DNA of 64,000 nucleotides from Batillaria attramentaria (taxonomy: Eukaryota > Mollusca > Gastropoda > Batillariidae): assembly GCA_018292915.2 (NCBI GenBank), contig JACVVK020000139.1, positions 796,001 through 860,000 of the forward strand, given 5' to 3'. The notes under the pieces were generated by a model. That model was given only the letters and a program-made list of their open reading frames with translations. It made no database searches and was not told the origin of the DNA. Of the stretch, positions 25,791-32,668 are shown in pieces (positions within the stretch are counted from its first letter, which is position 1; every line of letters begins with the position of its first letter). Made by a program: the position numbers and the translations under genes.

Positions 25791-25848
25791 CTTATGCCAT
25801 TGTCATATTTTTCTCTTCCAGCAACCCCACAGTCTTTTCATGAGCTGA
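1681..25848 (+). CDS. KDM6A: KDM6/UTX-type histone H3K27 demethylase (25 exons, 5' incomplete)
   Basis: JmjC-family Fe(II)/2-oxoglutarate dioxygenase that removes methyl groups from H3 lysine 27 in the nucleus; family members work in the MLL3/4 (COMPASS-like) complex. Twenty-five exons, all bounded by AG and GT with matching phases, give about 1,221 residues. Order: end of the TPR array (exons 1-7), a Gln/Ser/Pro-rich disordered linker (exons 8-13), the pre-JmjC segment (14-18), JmjC (19-22), and a helical plus zinc-binding GATA-like C-terminus (22-25). Iron ligands are visible as HQE (23708-23716) and the His of VHWVQ (exon 21); co-substrate Lys and Thr lie in [10 protein letters not shown]. 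The zinc site is CEDC plus CQNC. The closest family I know is vertebrate UTX/UTY; invertebrates usually have one such gene. Roughly 160 N-terminal residues, including the first TPRs, are outside the window. The catalytic set is complete, so the enzyme should be active. Confidence 0.96.
1827..1921. repeat. (GA)n then (GT)n microsatellite
   Basis: A GA run passes into a GT run just inside the donor of KDM6 exon 1. Confidence 0.97.
2099..2153 (+). CDS. KDM6A: KDM6 exon 2 (TPR)
   Basis: Between tgttgcag and gtaagt. Encodes [18 protein letters not shown], the counterpart of the UTX HFQLAL segment, and leaves one base for the next exon. Confidence 0.93.
2210..3160. repeat. Diverged ~525-bp direct duplication
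   Basis: 2250-2350 resembles 2770-2860 (both run through a ctgacccag core to ctgctgataacc or ctactgttaacc). 2503-2640 resembles 3028-3150 (ggcgtctgtctg, then gatgacgtatgg or gatgatgtattg). The offset is about 520-527 bp in both pairs. Confidence 0.65.
2629..2716. repeat. Compound (CGCA)n/(CA)n microsatellite
   Basis: Mixed cgca and ca units over about 88 bp. Confidence 0.95.
3806..3901 (-). mobile_element. Decayed SINE, family A
   Basis: It shares the order agccagcacaagtat, then a tRNA-like B-box remnant (reverse complement of gattggaactcatgacc) and ttcggctg, with the better copies at 4258 and 32697. Heavily mutated. Confidence 0.55.
4258..4430 (-). mobile_element. tRNA-derived SINE, family A
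   Basis: Read on the minus strand it opens with a tRNA-like head: an A box like tggccgaatggtagagc and a B box like gagttcgaatccc. The body ends with the conserved tail motif gggagtttaacgccctttt (plus-strand reading). A second copy is at 32697-32854 and a relic at 3806. The head resembles a tRNA but has no acceptor-stem closure, so it is not a tRNA gene. Confidence 0.8.
4781..4990. repeat. 130-bp tandem duplication with CT runs
   Basis: tcataatttt...aacggctgatcaaaaattgg occurs from 4781 and again from 4911, each preceded by a CT run. Confidence 0.88.
5003..5096. repeat. (CT)n(CA)n microsatellite
   Basis: A CT run passes directly into about 70 bp of CA. Confidence 0.98.
6147..6259. repeat. 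(CT)n(CA)n microsatellite
   Basis: CT run, short cgca stretch, then CA. The same composition recurs at 20848 and 5003. Confidence 0.98.
6801..7292 (-). mobile_element. ~500-bp tRNA-headed SINE, family B
   Basis: On the minus strand it starts at 7292 with a tRNA-like promoter (A-box region gtgtagcggttagcac, B box ggttcgagtcccag). The body carries the landmarks gggtaggag, cccattggg, gggtgcgacttt, the Pro-free gacgg/ctacggcatctg block and atttatgacag. It ends in an A-rich tail near 6801. The body matches the plus-strand copy at 61939-62462 landmark by landmark. Confidence 0.8.
7584..7618 (+). CDS. KDM6A: KDM6 exon 3 (35-bp microexon, TPR)
   Basis: Between ttttcag and gtaagg. With the carried base it encodes [12 protein letters not shown], matching the UTX FHIAHLYETQ segment. 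Only 35 bp long. Confidence 0.9.
7653..7699. repeat. (CT)n microsatellite
   Basis: CT run in the intron just after microexon 3. Confidence 0.95.
7895..7988 (+). CDS. KDM6A: KDM6 exon 4 (TPR)
   Basis: Between ttttccag and gtaagg. Encodes [15 protein letters not shown] through TALRQLG, the UTX segment ending VLQQLG. Confidence 0.93.
8883..8953. repeat. (CA)n microsatellite
   Basis: About 70 bp of CA. Confidence 0.98.
10251..10460 (+). promoter_or_regulatory. Candidate intronic RNA polymerase II promoter
   Basis: Reading left to right: an inverted CCAAT box (gattgg, 10251), a forward CCAAT (10357-10361), a perfect NRF1-type palindrome gcgcatgcgc (10383-10392), a GC box ggggggcggg (10414-10423) and a TATA element atataaat (10425-10432). 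A start near 10455 is expected from TATA spacing. The surroundings are CpG-rich compared with neighbouring intron. It points the same way as KDM6, so it could drive a shorter KDM6 transcript or a separate unrecognised transcript. The motifs are seen; promoter activity is inferred. Confidence 0.6.
11018..11131 (+). CDS. Unidentified short open frame downstream of the intronic promoter
   Basis: An ATG at 11018 opens [20 protein letters not shown] and continues in CpG-rich sequence to RDDRDKG, where a possible donor (gacaaag, gtttga) occurs at 11130-11132. I do not recognise it. It may be the coding part of an alternative first exon or simply chance; the weak donor argues for caution. Confidence 0.2.
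11906..11941. repeat. (CT)n microsatellite after a C homopolymer
   Basis: A poly-C run (from about 11885) leads into CT repeats. Confidence 0.95.
12338..12382. repeat. (CA)n microsatellite
   Basis: About 45 bp of CA. Confidence 0.97.
15987..16113 (+). CDS. KDM6A: KDM6 exon 5 (TPR)
   Basis: Between gaccag and gtgagt. Encodes [20 protein letters not shown] through GQTWYMLG, matching UTX GWMHHTVDLLG...SGQSWYFLGR. Confidence 0.95.
16577..16675 (+). CDS. KDM6A: KDM6 exon 6 (TPR)
   Basis: Between taacag and gtgagt. Encodes [20 protein letters not shown] to WCSIG, nearly identical to the UTX TPR at this position. Confidence 0.97.
16938..17195 (+). CDS. KDM6A: KDM6 exon 7 (last TPRs)
   Basis: Between ttttcag and gtgaga. 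[20 protein letters not shown] is identical to vertebrate UTX. Continues through [19 protein letters not shown], the last TPR. Confidence 0.98.
17576..17675 (+). CDS. KDM6A: KDM6 exon 8
   Basis: Between tcacag and gtaaac. [19 protein letters not shown] is the conserved UTX motif that closes the TPR region. Confidence 0.97.
17997..18098 (+). CDS. KDM6A: KDM6 exon 9 (linker, basic patch)
   Basis: Phase-0 exon between caacag and gtatgt. Ser/Gly-rich and ends in EKKKNRKR, a possible nuclear localisation signal. Confidence 0.85.
18846..18956 (+). CDS. KDM6A: KDM6 exon 10 (Pro/Gln-rich linker)
   Basis: Between ctgacag and gtaaga; 37 codons, rich in Pro and Gln, ending [12 protein letters not shown]. 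Confidence 0.88.
19353..19463 (+). CDS. KDM6A: KDM6 exon 11 (poly-Gln linker)
   Basis: Between tttcag and gtaggt; 37 codons dominated by CAG/CAA Gln runs. Likely length-polymorphic. Confidence 0.88.
19615..19675 (+). CDS. KDM6A: KDM6 exon 12 (linker)
   Basis: Between gttacag and gtatgg. [20 protein letters not shown]; one base carried on. Confidence 0.85.
19890..20801 (+). CDS. KDM6A: KDM6 exon 13 (912-bp disordered exon)
   Basis: The largest coding exon, between gtcgacag and gtaagt. Ser/Pro/Thr-rich with one ordered-looking stretch ([17 protein letters not shown], then a predicted helix). It ends [19 protein letters not shown], the counterpart of UTX LSATEVLKACRNLG. Confidence 0.93.
20848..20939. 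repeat. (CT)n(CA)n microsatellite
   Basis: Lies about 45 bp after the exon 13 donor. Confidence 0.98.
21117..21238 (+). CDS. KDM6A: KDM6 exon 14
   Basis: Between tttcag and gtgagt. [20 protein letters not shown] then TPSVY matches the UTX proline-rich PPLPKDKLNPPTPSIY block. Confidence 0.96.
21322..21393. repeat. (CA)n microsatellite
   Basis: About 70 bp of CA after a short cgcg start. Confidence 0.98.
21594..21693 (+). CDS. KDM6A: KDM6 exon 15
   Basis: Between tttcag and gtaaga. [16 protein letters not shown] to [12 protein letters not shown], matching UTX LENKRDAFFPPLHQFC and VIRGLAGALKL. Confidence 0.97.
22027..22097 (+). CDS. KDM6A: KDM6 exon 16
   Basis: Between tttcag and gtaaat. [14 protein letters not shown] is identical to vertebrate UTX. 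Confidence 0.98.
22298..22429 (+). CDS. KDM6A: KDM6 exon 17
   Basis: Between tgaacag and gtaaac; 44 codons. [15 protein letters not shown] is the conserved pre-JmjC motif. Confidence 0.97.
22709..22791 (+). CDS. KDM6A: KDM6 exon 18
   Basis: Between gtctag and gtaagt. Charged, Ser-rich linker ([14 protein letters not shown]). Confidence 0.93.
22864..22945 (-). repeat. C-rich tract with G-quadruplex potential on minus strand
   Basis: Five or more blocks of four or more C separated by A, T or short spacers, inside the intron between exons 18 and 19. Confidence 0.7.
23161..23366 (+). CDS. KDM6A: KDM6 exon 19 (JmjC start)
   Basis: Between cgccag and gtacgg. [40 protein letters not shown] and VPGSRTPG. 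Carries the 2-oxoglutarate-contacting Lys and Thr. Confidence 0.98.
23707..23821 (+). CDS. KDM6A: KDM6 exon 20 (JmjC, iron ligands)
   Basis: Between aaacag and gtgagt. [20 protein letters not shown] is identical to UTX and holds the first two iron ligands (H and E of HQE). Confidence 0.99.
24061..24205 (+). CDS. KDM6A: KDM6 exon 21 (JmjC, third iron ligand)
   Basis: Between gtgcag and gtaagt. [26 protein letters not shown] and CVHWVQAI; the His of VHW is the third iron ligand. Confidence 0.99.
24454..24638 (+). CDS. KDM6A: KDM6 exon 22 (JmjC end)
   Basis: Between gttcag and gtgagt. [14 protein letters not shown] is identical to UTX; later [13 protein letters not shown]. Confidence 0.99.
24652..24686. 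repeat. (GT)n microsatellite
   Basis: Starts about 13 bp after the exon 22 donor. Confidence 0.95.
24959..25085 (+). CDS. KDM6A: KDM6 exon 23 (zinc half-site 1)
   Basis: Between tttacag and gtgagc. Helical [18 protein letters not shown] then YYCEDCE, giving the first two zinc cysteines. Confidence 0.95.
25371..25538 (+). CDS. KDM6A: KDM6 exon 24 (zinc half-site 2)
   Basis: Between ctgacag and gtgagt. [20 protein letters not shown] supplies the other zinc cysteines, as in UTX VHCQDCARK. Confidence 0.96.
25750..25782. repeat. (CT)n microsatellite
   Basis: CT run forming part of the polypyrimidine region before the last KDM6 exon. Confidence 0.95.
25822..25848 (+). CDS. KDM6A: KDM6 exon 25 (last coding exon)
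   Basis: After cttccag, encodes QPHSLFMS and TGA, consistent with the phase-0 end of exon 24. The short C-terminus differs from vertebrates, as expected for a non-conserved tail. The alternative of reading through the exon 24 donor gives a 35-residue tail without similarity. Confidence 0.75.
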   Translation, partial: QPHSLFMS

Positions 25849-27108
25849 TGACGTCCTGACTGTGAAATGGCATCTCTCTCTCTCTCACCCTCTGTCACCA
25901 TCGCCTGCCTTCACCATATGGTGACTTGCCACTGTTGTGCTGCTCACCACATCTGTCACCAGCCAGTACCACTGTCGTCATCAGACAGTCACCTTCGCAG
26001 CAGCAGTTAAAGTGTTGTCATTAAGCATTCATTAACGATATCGTCACCGGACATTCATTGTCTGCAGCAGCAAAAAAGGATGTTGTCATGTTTACCCGTT
26101 ATTTTGGAGCGGACATTCAGAACAATGGCACCTTAGATCTCTGGAGTCTTGTCCATTTTCAAAATGGCCAGATTTCACAAGCTGACTTTCTTACAGAACT
26201 GTTACATATTGGCAGTTAATATATATATCTATATATAACCATAAGGCTGAGATATATAATATAGGGTACAAACTGTTCTCCTGTGGAAGCATCACAGTCA
26301 TTACATCACCTCACACGTCATGTGTAGGGATAGCGCAAGTGGATTTTACATGGAGACATCTGCTACGTCACGTCACGTCACAAATCCTGTGTGTAGGGAA
26401 ACAGAAAGGATTTACACGGAGAGAGAAGTGTGACTGATACCTGGTACCGAGTGTTGTACAGCAGTCGATCACATCATTGAGAATTATCGCTGTCAACATT
26501 CCAGCTCAACTGTACATCCTGGTGACATCTGTTGATTTTATCAGGGAAGACCTGACCCAGGCTATTTGTTGTTACTGTAGACGTTCCCTGTTCTGCCTTA
26601 GCAGAGCGGGGCGCAGTTGTTACAACCCTTTACACGTCGAGTTGTCAACAACACGCACTACATCAACAAGTGGCAGCTACCATCTCAACTGTTGATGAAC
26701 AATGTTTTCTCGACACCACCAGAGAAACCTCTACGACCTCCAAGTGCTGTGTCTTACTCCATGTTGACCAGTTTTCACCTCACGCGTCAAATATACATGG
26801 ATCCATTCTCGATTCACCGTCAACAAGGCAAGGGACACATCATAATTCATTTTGCGTGCAGCAAGTACAGGCCAGCTTCAAGAAGAGTACCTTTATCTAT
26901 GCAAAGGAAAACTGCCAACCTCTCACCGCATTTAATTTGTATTGATTCAACTTACACATGGTTTGTATTATTTACATGAACATACTTGAGCATCAAACAT
27001 ATGGCCAGTTAAGATCGCACTGAAAGTTGCCAAATATTCCAAGCAGTCCTCTTTGTGTGACTGTTGCTGCTTCTTATTATGAGAGGGGGATATGTACAGT
27101 TTATCACA

Positions 27109-27510
27109 ACTTGGTTGTCTGAGTGTGGTTATCTACATCATCACTTGGTTGTCTGAGTGTGGTTATCTACATCATCACTTGGTTGTCTGAGTGTGGTTAT
27201 CTACATCATCACTTGGTTGTCTGAGTGTGGTTATCTACATCATCACTTGGTTGTCTGAGTGTGGTTATCTACATCATCACTTGGTTGTCTGAGTGTGGTT
27301 ATCTACATCATCACTTGGTTGTCTGAGTGTGGTTATCTACATCATCACTTGGTTGTCTGAGTGTGGTTATCTACATCATCACTTGCTTTTCTGAGTGTGG
27401 TTACTGGTACCATGGTGAGCGTGGTTACCCATGCCATGACTTGCTTTACCCAAGCATGGTTACCCGTATCATAACTTGGTTTTCCAAGTGTGGTTAAAAC
27501 TGTGACTTGG
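27109..27510. repeat. 34-bp minisatellite in the KDM6 3' UTR
   Basis: Eight identical 34-bp units start at 27109 and repeat every 34 bp to 27380. Decayed copies (acttgctttt..., gtgtggtta) follow to about 27510. Each unit has the core acttggttgtctgagtgtgg. Confidence 0.97.
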
Positions 27511-30500
27511 TGTTTATGATACACCCATCTTTATTTCTGTAGTGTGACCACCCTGTAGGGGACTGTACGTTAGTTGACACTGAGCACAGAATGTTTTGGA
27601 CTGAAGGTTACAAGTAGAAAGAGACTGTATGGGGTGGTCAGTGTACACATATGTTAAGTGTGAGTGAAGCCATCTGATTTCTGAAAGTGCGGAATAATAA
27701 TATTTTTACAATTTCTGCTCAACTATACCTCCTCACCCAGTTGCAGTCTTCAGTAGTTGGTCATTTGATACAGTCTGCATGATGACAGTTTTAATCAGTT
27801 TCTCTGTGGTCTGTTCTTGGTGTTGTATTACTTTGGTGTACCAGTAACTTATTCAGTTTGCTAGGATCTTCAGAGACAGTAGAAGTGAGAAATATGTGAA
27901 TGTTTGTTTTGCTTTTCTTTGTTGGCAGATGCACAAAATTGGCTTCTGGGGGTGACTGTAATCAAATTTTGTGGAGATTGTTTTAAACCTGTAATTGTCC
28001 AATATGTCAGATTTGTTCTAATCTAAACGTATAATTCTTTAACTCTCAGGTGACTGCTATAGACTGGATTCCATTCATCAGTACTGTGAGTGTACAGTCA
28101 TGAATATTTATTTCTCATGCATCATCACATGCCGTCTTGTATTTATTTCATACATCTATGCTTATCAAGCATATATTCACCCTTTTTTGTGATTGTACCT
28201 GATCAAGCCATAACATGCAAATGTCTGCATTATTTTCTAAGATCAATCTCATTGTGTCATCATCGTTATTTATTCAACTCTTGCATATCCGATACATGTA
28301 ACCCCAGTTGGTTGGAAACTAAAGGACAGATTTGCCTTTGTGAGAGCTTATACTTTGAGACAAACTAAACAGGTTTTGGCTTACACTCAAGTTTGTGTTG
28401 GCAGGTGGCACGAGCCTGCCTCGCCTCGGACAGTAGAGAAGGGGGTAATAATAATAATTACATGAATATTATTGTGAATTATCGGCTGAGTGGGTGATAC
28501 CATAATATGTTAACAACAGAACTACCTACTGTAGTTTGTGTGCACCCACCTCACACAACATCGAAAAACATATATTTGTCCAGTTTTTATATGTTGCATA
28601 CCAAGACAGTTTGCATATTTATATGATTATCTTTTTCTGACTGATGATGACAATTGTATTTGAATTGTGTGGAGAAATGTTGCAAAATACGGTTTTTACT
28701 TTTCTATACAGTGTACCAGCTTGTTGGTGAAACTGCTAAACAGAATGTTTCTGATGTCAGGTTTTTGTATTAAGCGTGTCAGCAGAAGTTTTCCTCATAC
28801 TTTCCCTAGGTTTATAGTTCACGGGTCATAGAGGTGGGTGGGGCATAGCAGGTATGTGGGGCATAGCAGGTATGTTGAGATCTGGATAGTAAAGTCAGAT
28901 TCAAGATTTAGTTGCATCGGTTTACCAGTCAAAATGTTTGTTGACATACTATTTCCCAGCTGTATTCTGTGTCCCTTTGTAATCGTCGCTGTTTTGTGTG
29001 GGTTCCTCTCAACCTTCTGACTATAAATTTGTTTACCAGTAAAGAATCTGACGCAGATTTTCTATTTTGTGTGTAAGCTGCTTAGTCAGGGTGAGAGAGG
29101 GGAACAGAACGGATTCCCGATAGCGTTATGTGTGTCAGTTGTATTCAGGTGATGATGCGTGTGAATGTTTGTGAATTCTGAAGGTGTTGGTAACCCCACA
29201 GGTTACAGTCTAACTCAGGTACCTAACATAATGGTGCTGTCAAACACAACACATGATGGAGTTCACATTAACTGTCTTATAAACTGTAACACAGGTGGAG
29301 AAAATAAGCTGGACTGGTTCAGTCTGCATCACAAAGTGAGAGTGGTTGTATTCACAGATATGCAGGTAAGCTGGGGTGTCCGTGGGCACGAGAACTGTAT
29401 GCGGAGATGTCCAAATGGTACCAAAAAGGGACATAACTTGACGTGTACCATCGTACAACTTGCCCCAGATTGTTGACGGTGGTGGTAGAGTCTGGAAAGA
29501 CATGGCGGTTGCTTGCTGACTTTCTCCGAGAGGTTGCACAGAGAGAGGTGCATGTCAGCATAGAAAATCTAGATGTAACACAGCGTTTGATGGCTGTGAG
29601 GTGAAAATAATGAGTGTCACAGAAAGGCACCGTGATGGACAGTTGTGAAACTGAATCTGGAGAGATTGTCATTGATCAGATTTCAGGGCTGTGATGACAG
29701 CAAAAAATGTACGTGTTCTGGAGTGATATAATATGCATATGTAGGAGTTGAGAGAGGAACTCCTGAACCAAAGGTCTTGTCTATAGCCTCGCGCTATTAA
29801 CGTAAATGACAAGGTCAAAGTTCCTGGTATGGTTGCTATGACTACAACCTTGGGAAAGGTCAGGAGAATGACGTGGGACACTGTGGAGAGAAGCAGTATT
29901 GGAAGAAGCTGTGGTTTAGCTTAACTCCTGGCGCTTGGTCATGGGGAAGAGTTGTAAAGCATGCAGCGTGTACAGACGTGTATTGATATGGAGTAGTGCT
30001 GGACGTTTCTGCATGCTGCTACTGACGGTGGCATGGTTCGTCCCGAACCTGGCAGTCTCAACACTGGTGATGCGTTGTGCTGTTTGCACGTTTAGTCACT
30101 GCCCAGAAAAGACACTGTCCACATCATTGGTGCTTTTTGGCACTGCAAGTGTTAAGCCAGTGGAGAATGACAGAAAACTTGTGTAAGTTTTAAAGTCTCT
30201 GTATGAGTTTCGTGTTTGTATGTCACGGACATTTAGAAACCAGAACTCAAGCATGTATTTTGGTGGAGACCGGAGGGAAATTCCTACGACTGATCTCAGC
30301 TATGCTTTGTATGATAAGTTTCAGTTCTTTTTTTGTGGCAGTTAGTAGAGCCGTTGAGATGTACAGTGTAGCACACCCTAGCTCTCTCTCTCTTTCCTTC
30401 TTCCCTCCCAAAGACAATGTGAGAACACACACTGTACCAGTTACATTGTACTGAAAAAGTAGTTGGAATTGTTTTTGTGTTTTTCAGATACAAATTTTTT

Positions 30501-31425
30501 CCTTTGAATTTTCAGTTGTGCCTCTAGTTACATTGTTAATGGTTTTACCGGCCAAGTAATAATTGCCAAGTCATTTATCATTGCATTGTTTCTCACATTG
30601 TCTTTACGTGTACATTTCTCTTCTCTTTTGTATGATATCTTTCTGTGTTTCGGAGATGTCTTGCCAGACTTTGTAGAAGAGAACCGTAATAATTAGACGA
30701 GATGAAAGTACTGTAGTTCTTGTCTATGTGTGTGCTTAGCTCGTGTATACAAATAGCACATCAGTTGTATCGCATATTGGAAACTGTGCAAGTATTTGTG
30801 AATACTAAATGGAGAGATGTTGATGGTGAAGAAGTTAGAGACTATAAAGTGGTTATGTGTGTGTGTGTGACAGTGTGACTGCAAATGTTTGGGTTGTTGT
30901 TTGATATGCAACACAACATGTACAAGATTTGTTATGGAACAGTTGTTGGAACCTGTCTGTAATATTGGATCAGTAGTGTACATTGGTCAACATTCAAAAC
31001 TTGTTACCTTTGCCATATTTTGGGTTCACACCGGATTGGAGTATTTGTTGTTACACTTGCTCTTTTTGCATGTCACGTGGTATTGCAACTCAGTGTGTAT
31101 TGTAAGACTTGTATGTGTTGAGATTTTTGATTGGTCGACCATCCACTGACATGAGTGATGTTGTGATTGGAAGAATTTGCATATCACTGCTACAGTGCTG
31201 GGTTTGGTTTAGATGGTTTCAGTTTGATTCAATCACTTTGTTGTAGGTTTTGTTCATGTAGGCAAGATTATAGTGGTTAGCTTTTTGCATGAATTTTCTC
31301 TTTTTTATTTTCAGGTCCCATTCCCTCGACCTCCCGCTTCCCTTCCGCTCTGTGTATTGCTGCAAACAGTGTCTATAAATGAGTCTACCTCCTTGTGTCA
31401 AAAAGTTAATTTTATAATAAATCCA

Positions 31426-31431
31426 GCCGTT
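31426..31431 (+). terminator. Candidate poly(A) signal AATAAA (proximal)
   Basis: AATAAA hexamer in the inferred KDM6 3' UTR. Confidence 0.4.
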
Positions 31432-31919
31432 CGTATATTTATTTGGTTATTATCTTGTTACTTGGGTCATTTTCTTTTTGTTTCTGTGTTTATCTGTCAT
31501 ACTCCTCTATCTTGTCTTCAGACTCACTCACATACACAAGTACATTGCACACATCCACATACACCTATCCTCCCTCACAAAACCGGATTCCTGAACAAGT
31601 GTGTAAGAGCAGGGTCATGTCCCTACGTCTGAGGTACACTCACCGCTGCTTCTTTTCAAGCAGATTAGTAAGATGGAGACTAGTTTCAATGTGTCAGAGA
31701 TTGTTCTAGTTTTGTATCCTACCCACTCCATTTTAATTTGACCATGGTATGGTGTTTTGAAGTTTGTATGTCAGAGAAGGGATGCTTGATTCAGTTTTTG
31801 TTGGATTTTTTTTTTTTAACTTGTGTGGGTAAAATGGAAACCTTTTTGTGCCTGTCTGTTATGTCGTTTTTTGGACTTTCTGTTCCTTTTCCCAACTTGA
31901 TGTTTACTCTGTTGTGGTC

Positions 31920-31925
31920 AATAAA
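31920..31925 (+). terminator. Candidate KDM6 poly(A) signal AATAAA
   Basis: AATAAA followed 40-50 bp later by a GT-rich run (from about 31968), the usual arrangement of a strong cleavage site. It lies 270 bp before the end of the convergent FAM187-like coding region. Confidence 0.65.
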
Positions 31926-32198
31926 ATCTATCTTTCTCAGAATTAGATGATTTTTTATGTGGTAAAATATCTGTGTGTGTGTGTCAGTGTTTGTGCGTGT
32001 GTATGTGCGAGTGTGTGTGTGTGTGTGTGTGAGTGAGTGGAACAGTAGTGGAAACTTCTACAGCCATGAGAAAAGTATCGTGCCAACAAATTTTCAAACA
32101 CAATTCATTAAAAACAAATACAAATAACTGCAAACAGAAAGAGGACAAGGTCAATATTCAGGACACCATGACTTTGAACACTACAGTATCACAGTCAC

Positions 32199-32668
32199 TC
32201 ATACGTAGTTATTGCCCCTGTCATCCAAGCCTGGAATTGTTACGGCCCTCGTGGAGTTGTCGCTGGCAGAGTATATGATGGAGCGTCCCGCCATACATAT
32301 GTCGCTGCTTCTACTGCTGGAGCTGTCCGAATCTCCGGTGGTGGGGCTGGTGGCGATGGAGTTGTGGCTGCTGTCGCTGACACTGCTGGTGCTGACAGGT
32401 GACCTTGCGGAGTTGTTCTCATCCACACAGCTACAGCTGCTGACTACCCGAGGGTCAACTATAGTCCTGGTGCAGGCGTTGGTGGAGATGTTGGTGTCGC
32501 TGTCGGAGGAGCACTGGGACAAAGCGTCCTCCGCCGAGATGAGGATACGCTTGCGGTGTTTGTGTTTCACCCACATGAGGAAGACAAAGACGAGGAAATC
32601 TGGCGAGAAGGACCACATCACCCAGCGCCCGTACTGCCGGAACTCCGACTCTCGTGGCGGCTCGGTTA
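32199..32668 (-). CDS. FAM187-like last exon (TM and cytoplasmic tail)
   Basis: Acceptor gttgacag on the minus strand just above 32668. Encodes EFRQYGRW, the membrane segment WVMWSFSPDFLVFVFLMWV, the stop-transfer KHKHRKR and a long Ser/Asp-rich tail ending at TGA (32199-32201). Confidence 0.88.

Larger units (their letters stand above)
25849..31945 (+). other. KDM6A: KDM6 3' untranslated region (inferred)
   Basis: About 6 kb with no recognisable coding sequence, AT-richer than the introns, between the KDM6 stop and the poly(A) signal at 31920. It contains the 34-bp minisatellite. If an earlier unseen poly(A) site is used, the distal part is intergenic. Confidence 0.55.
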
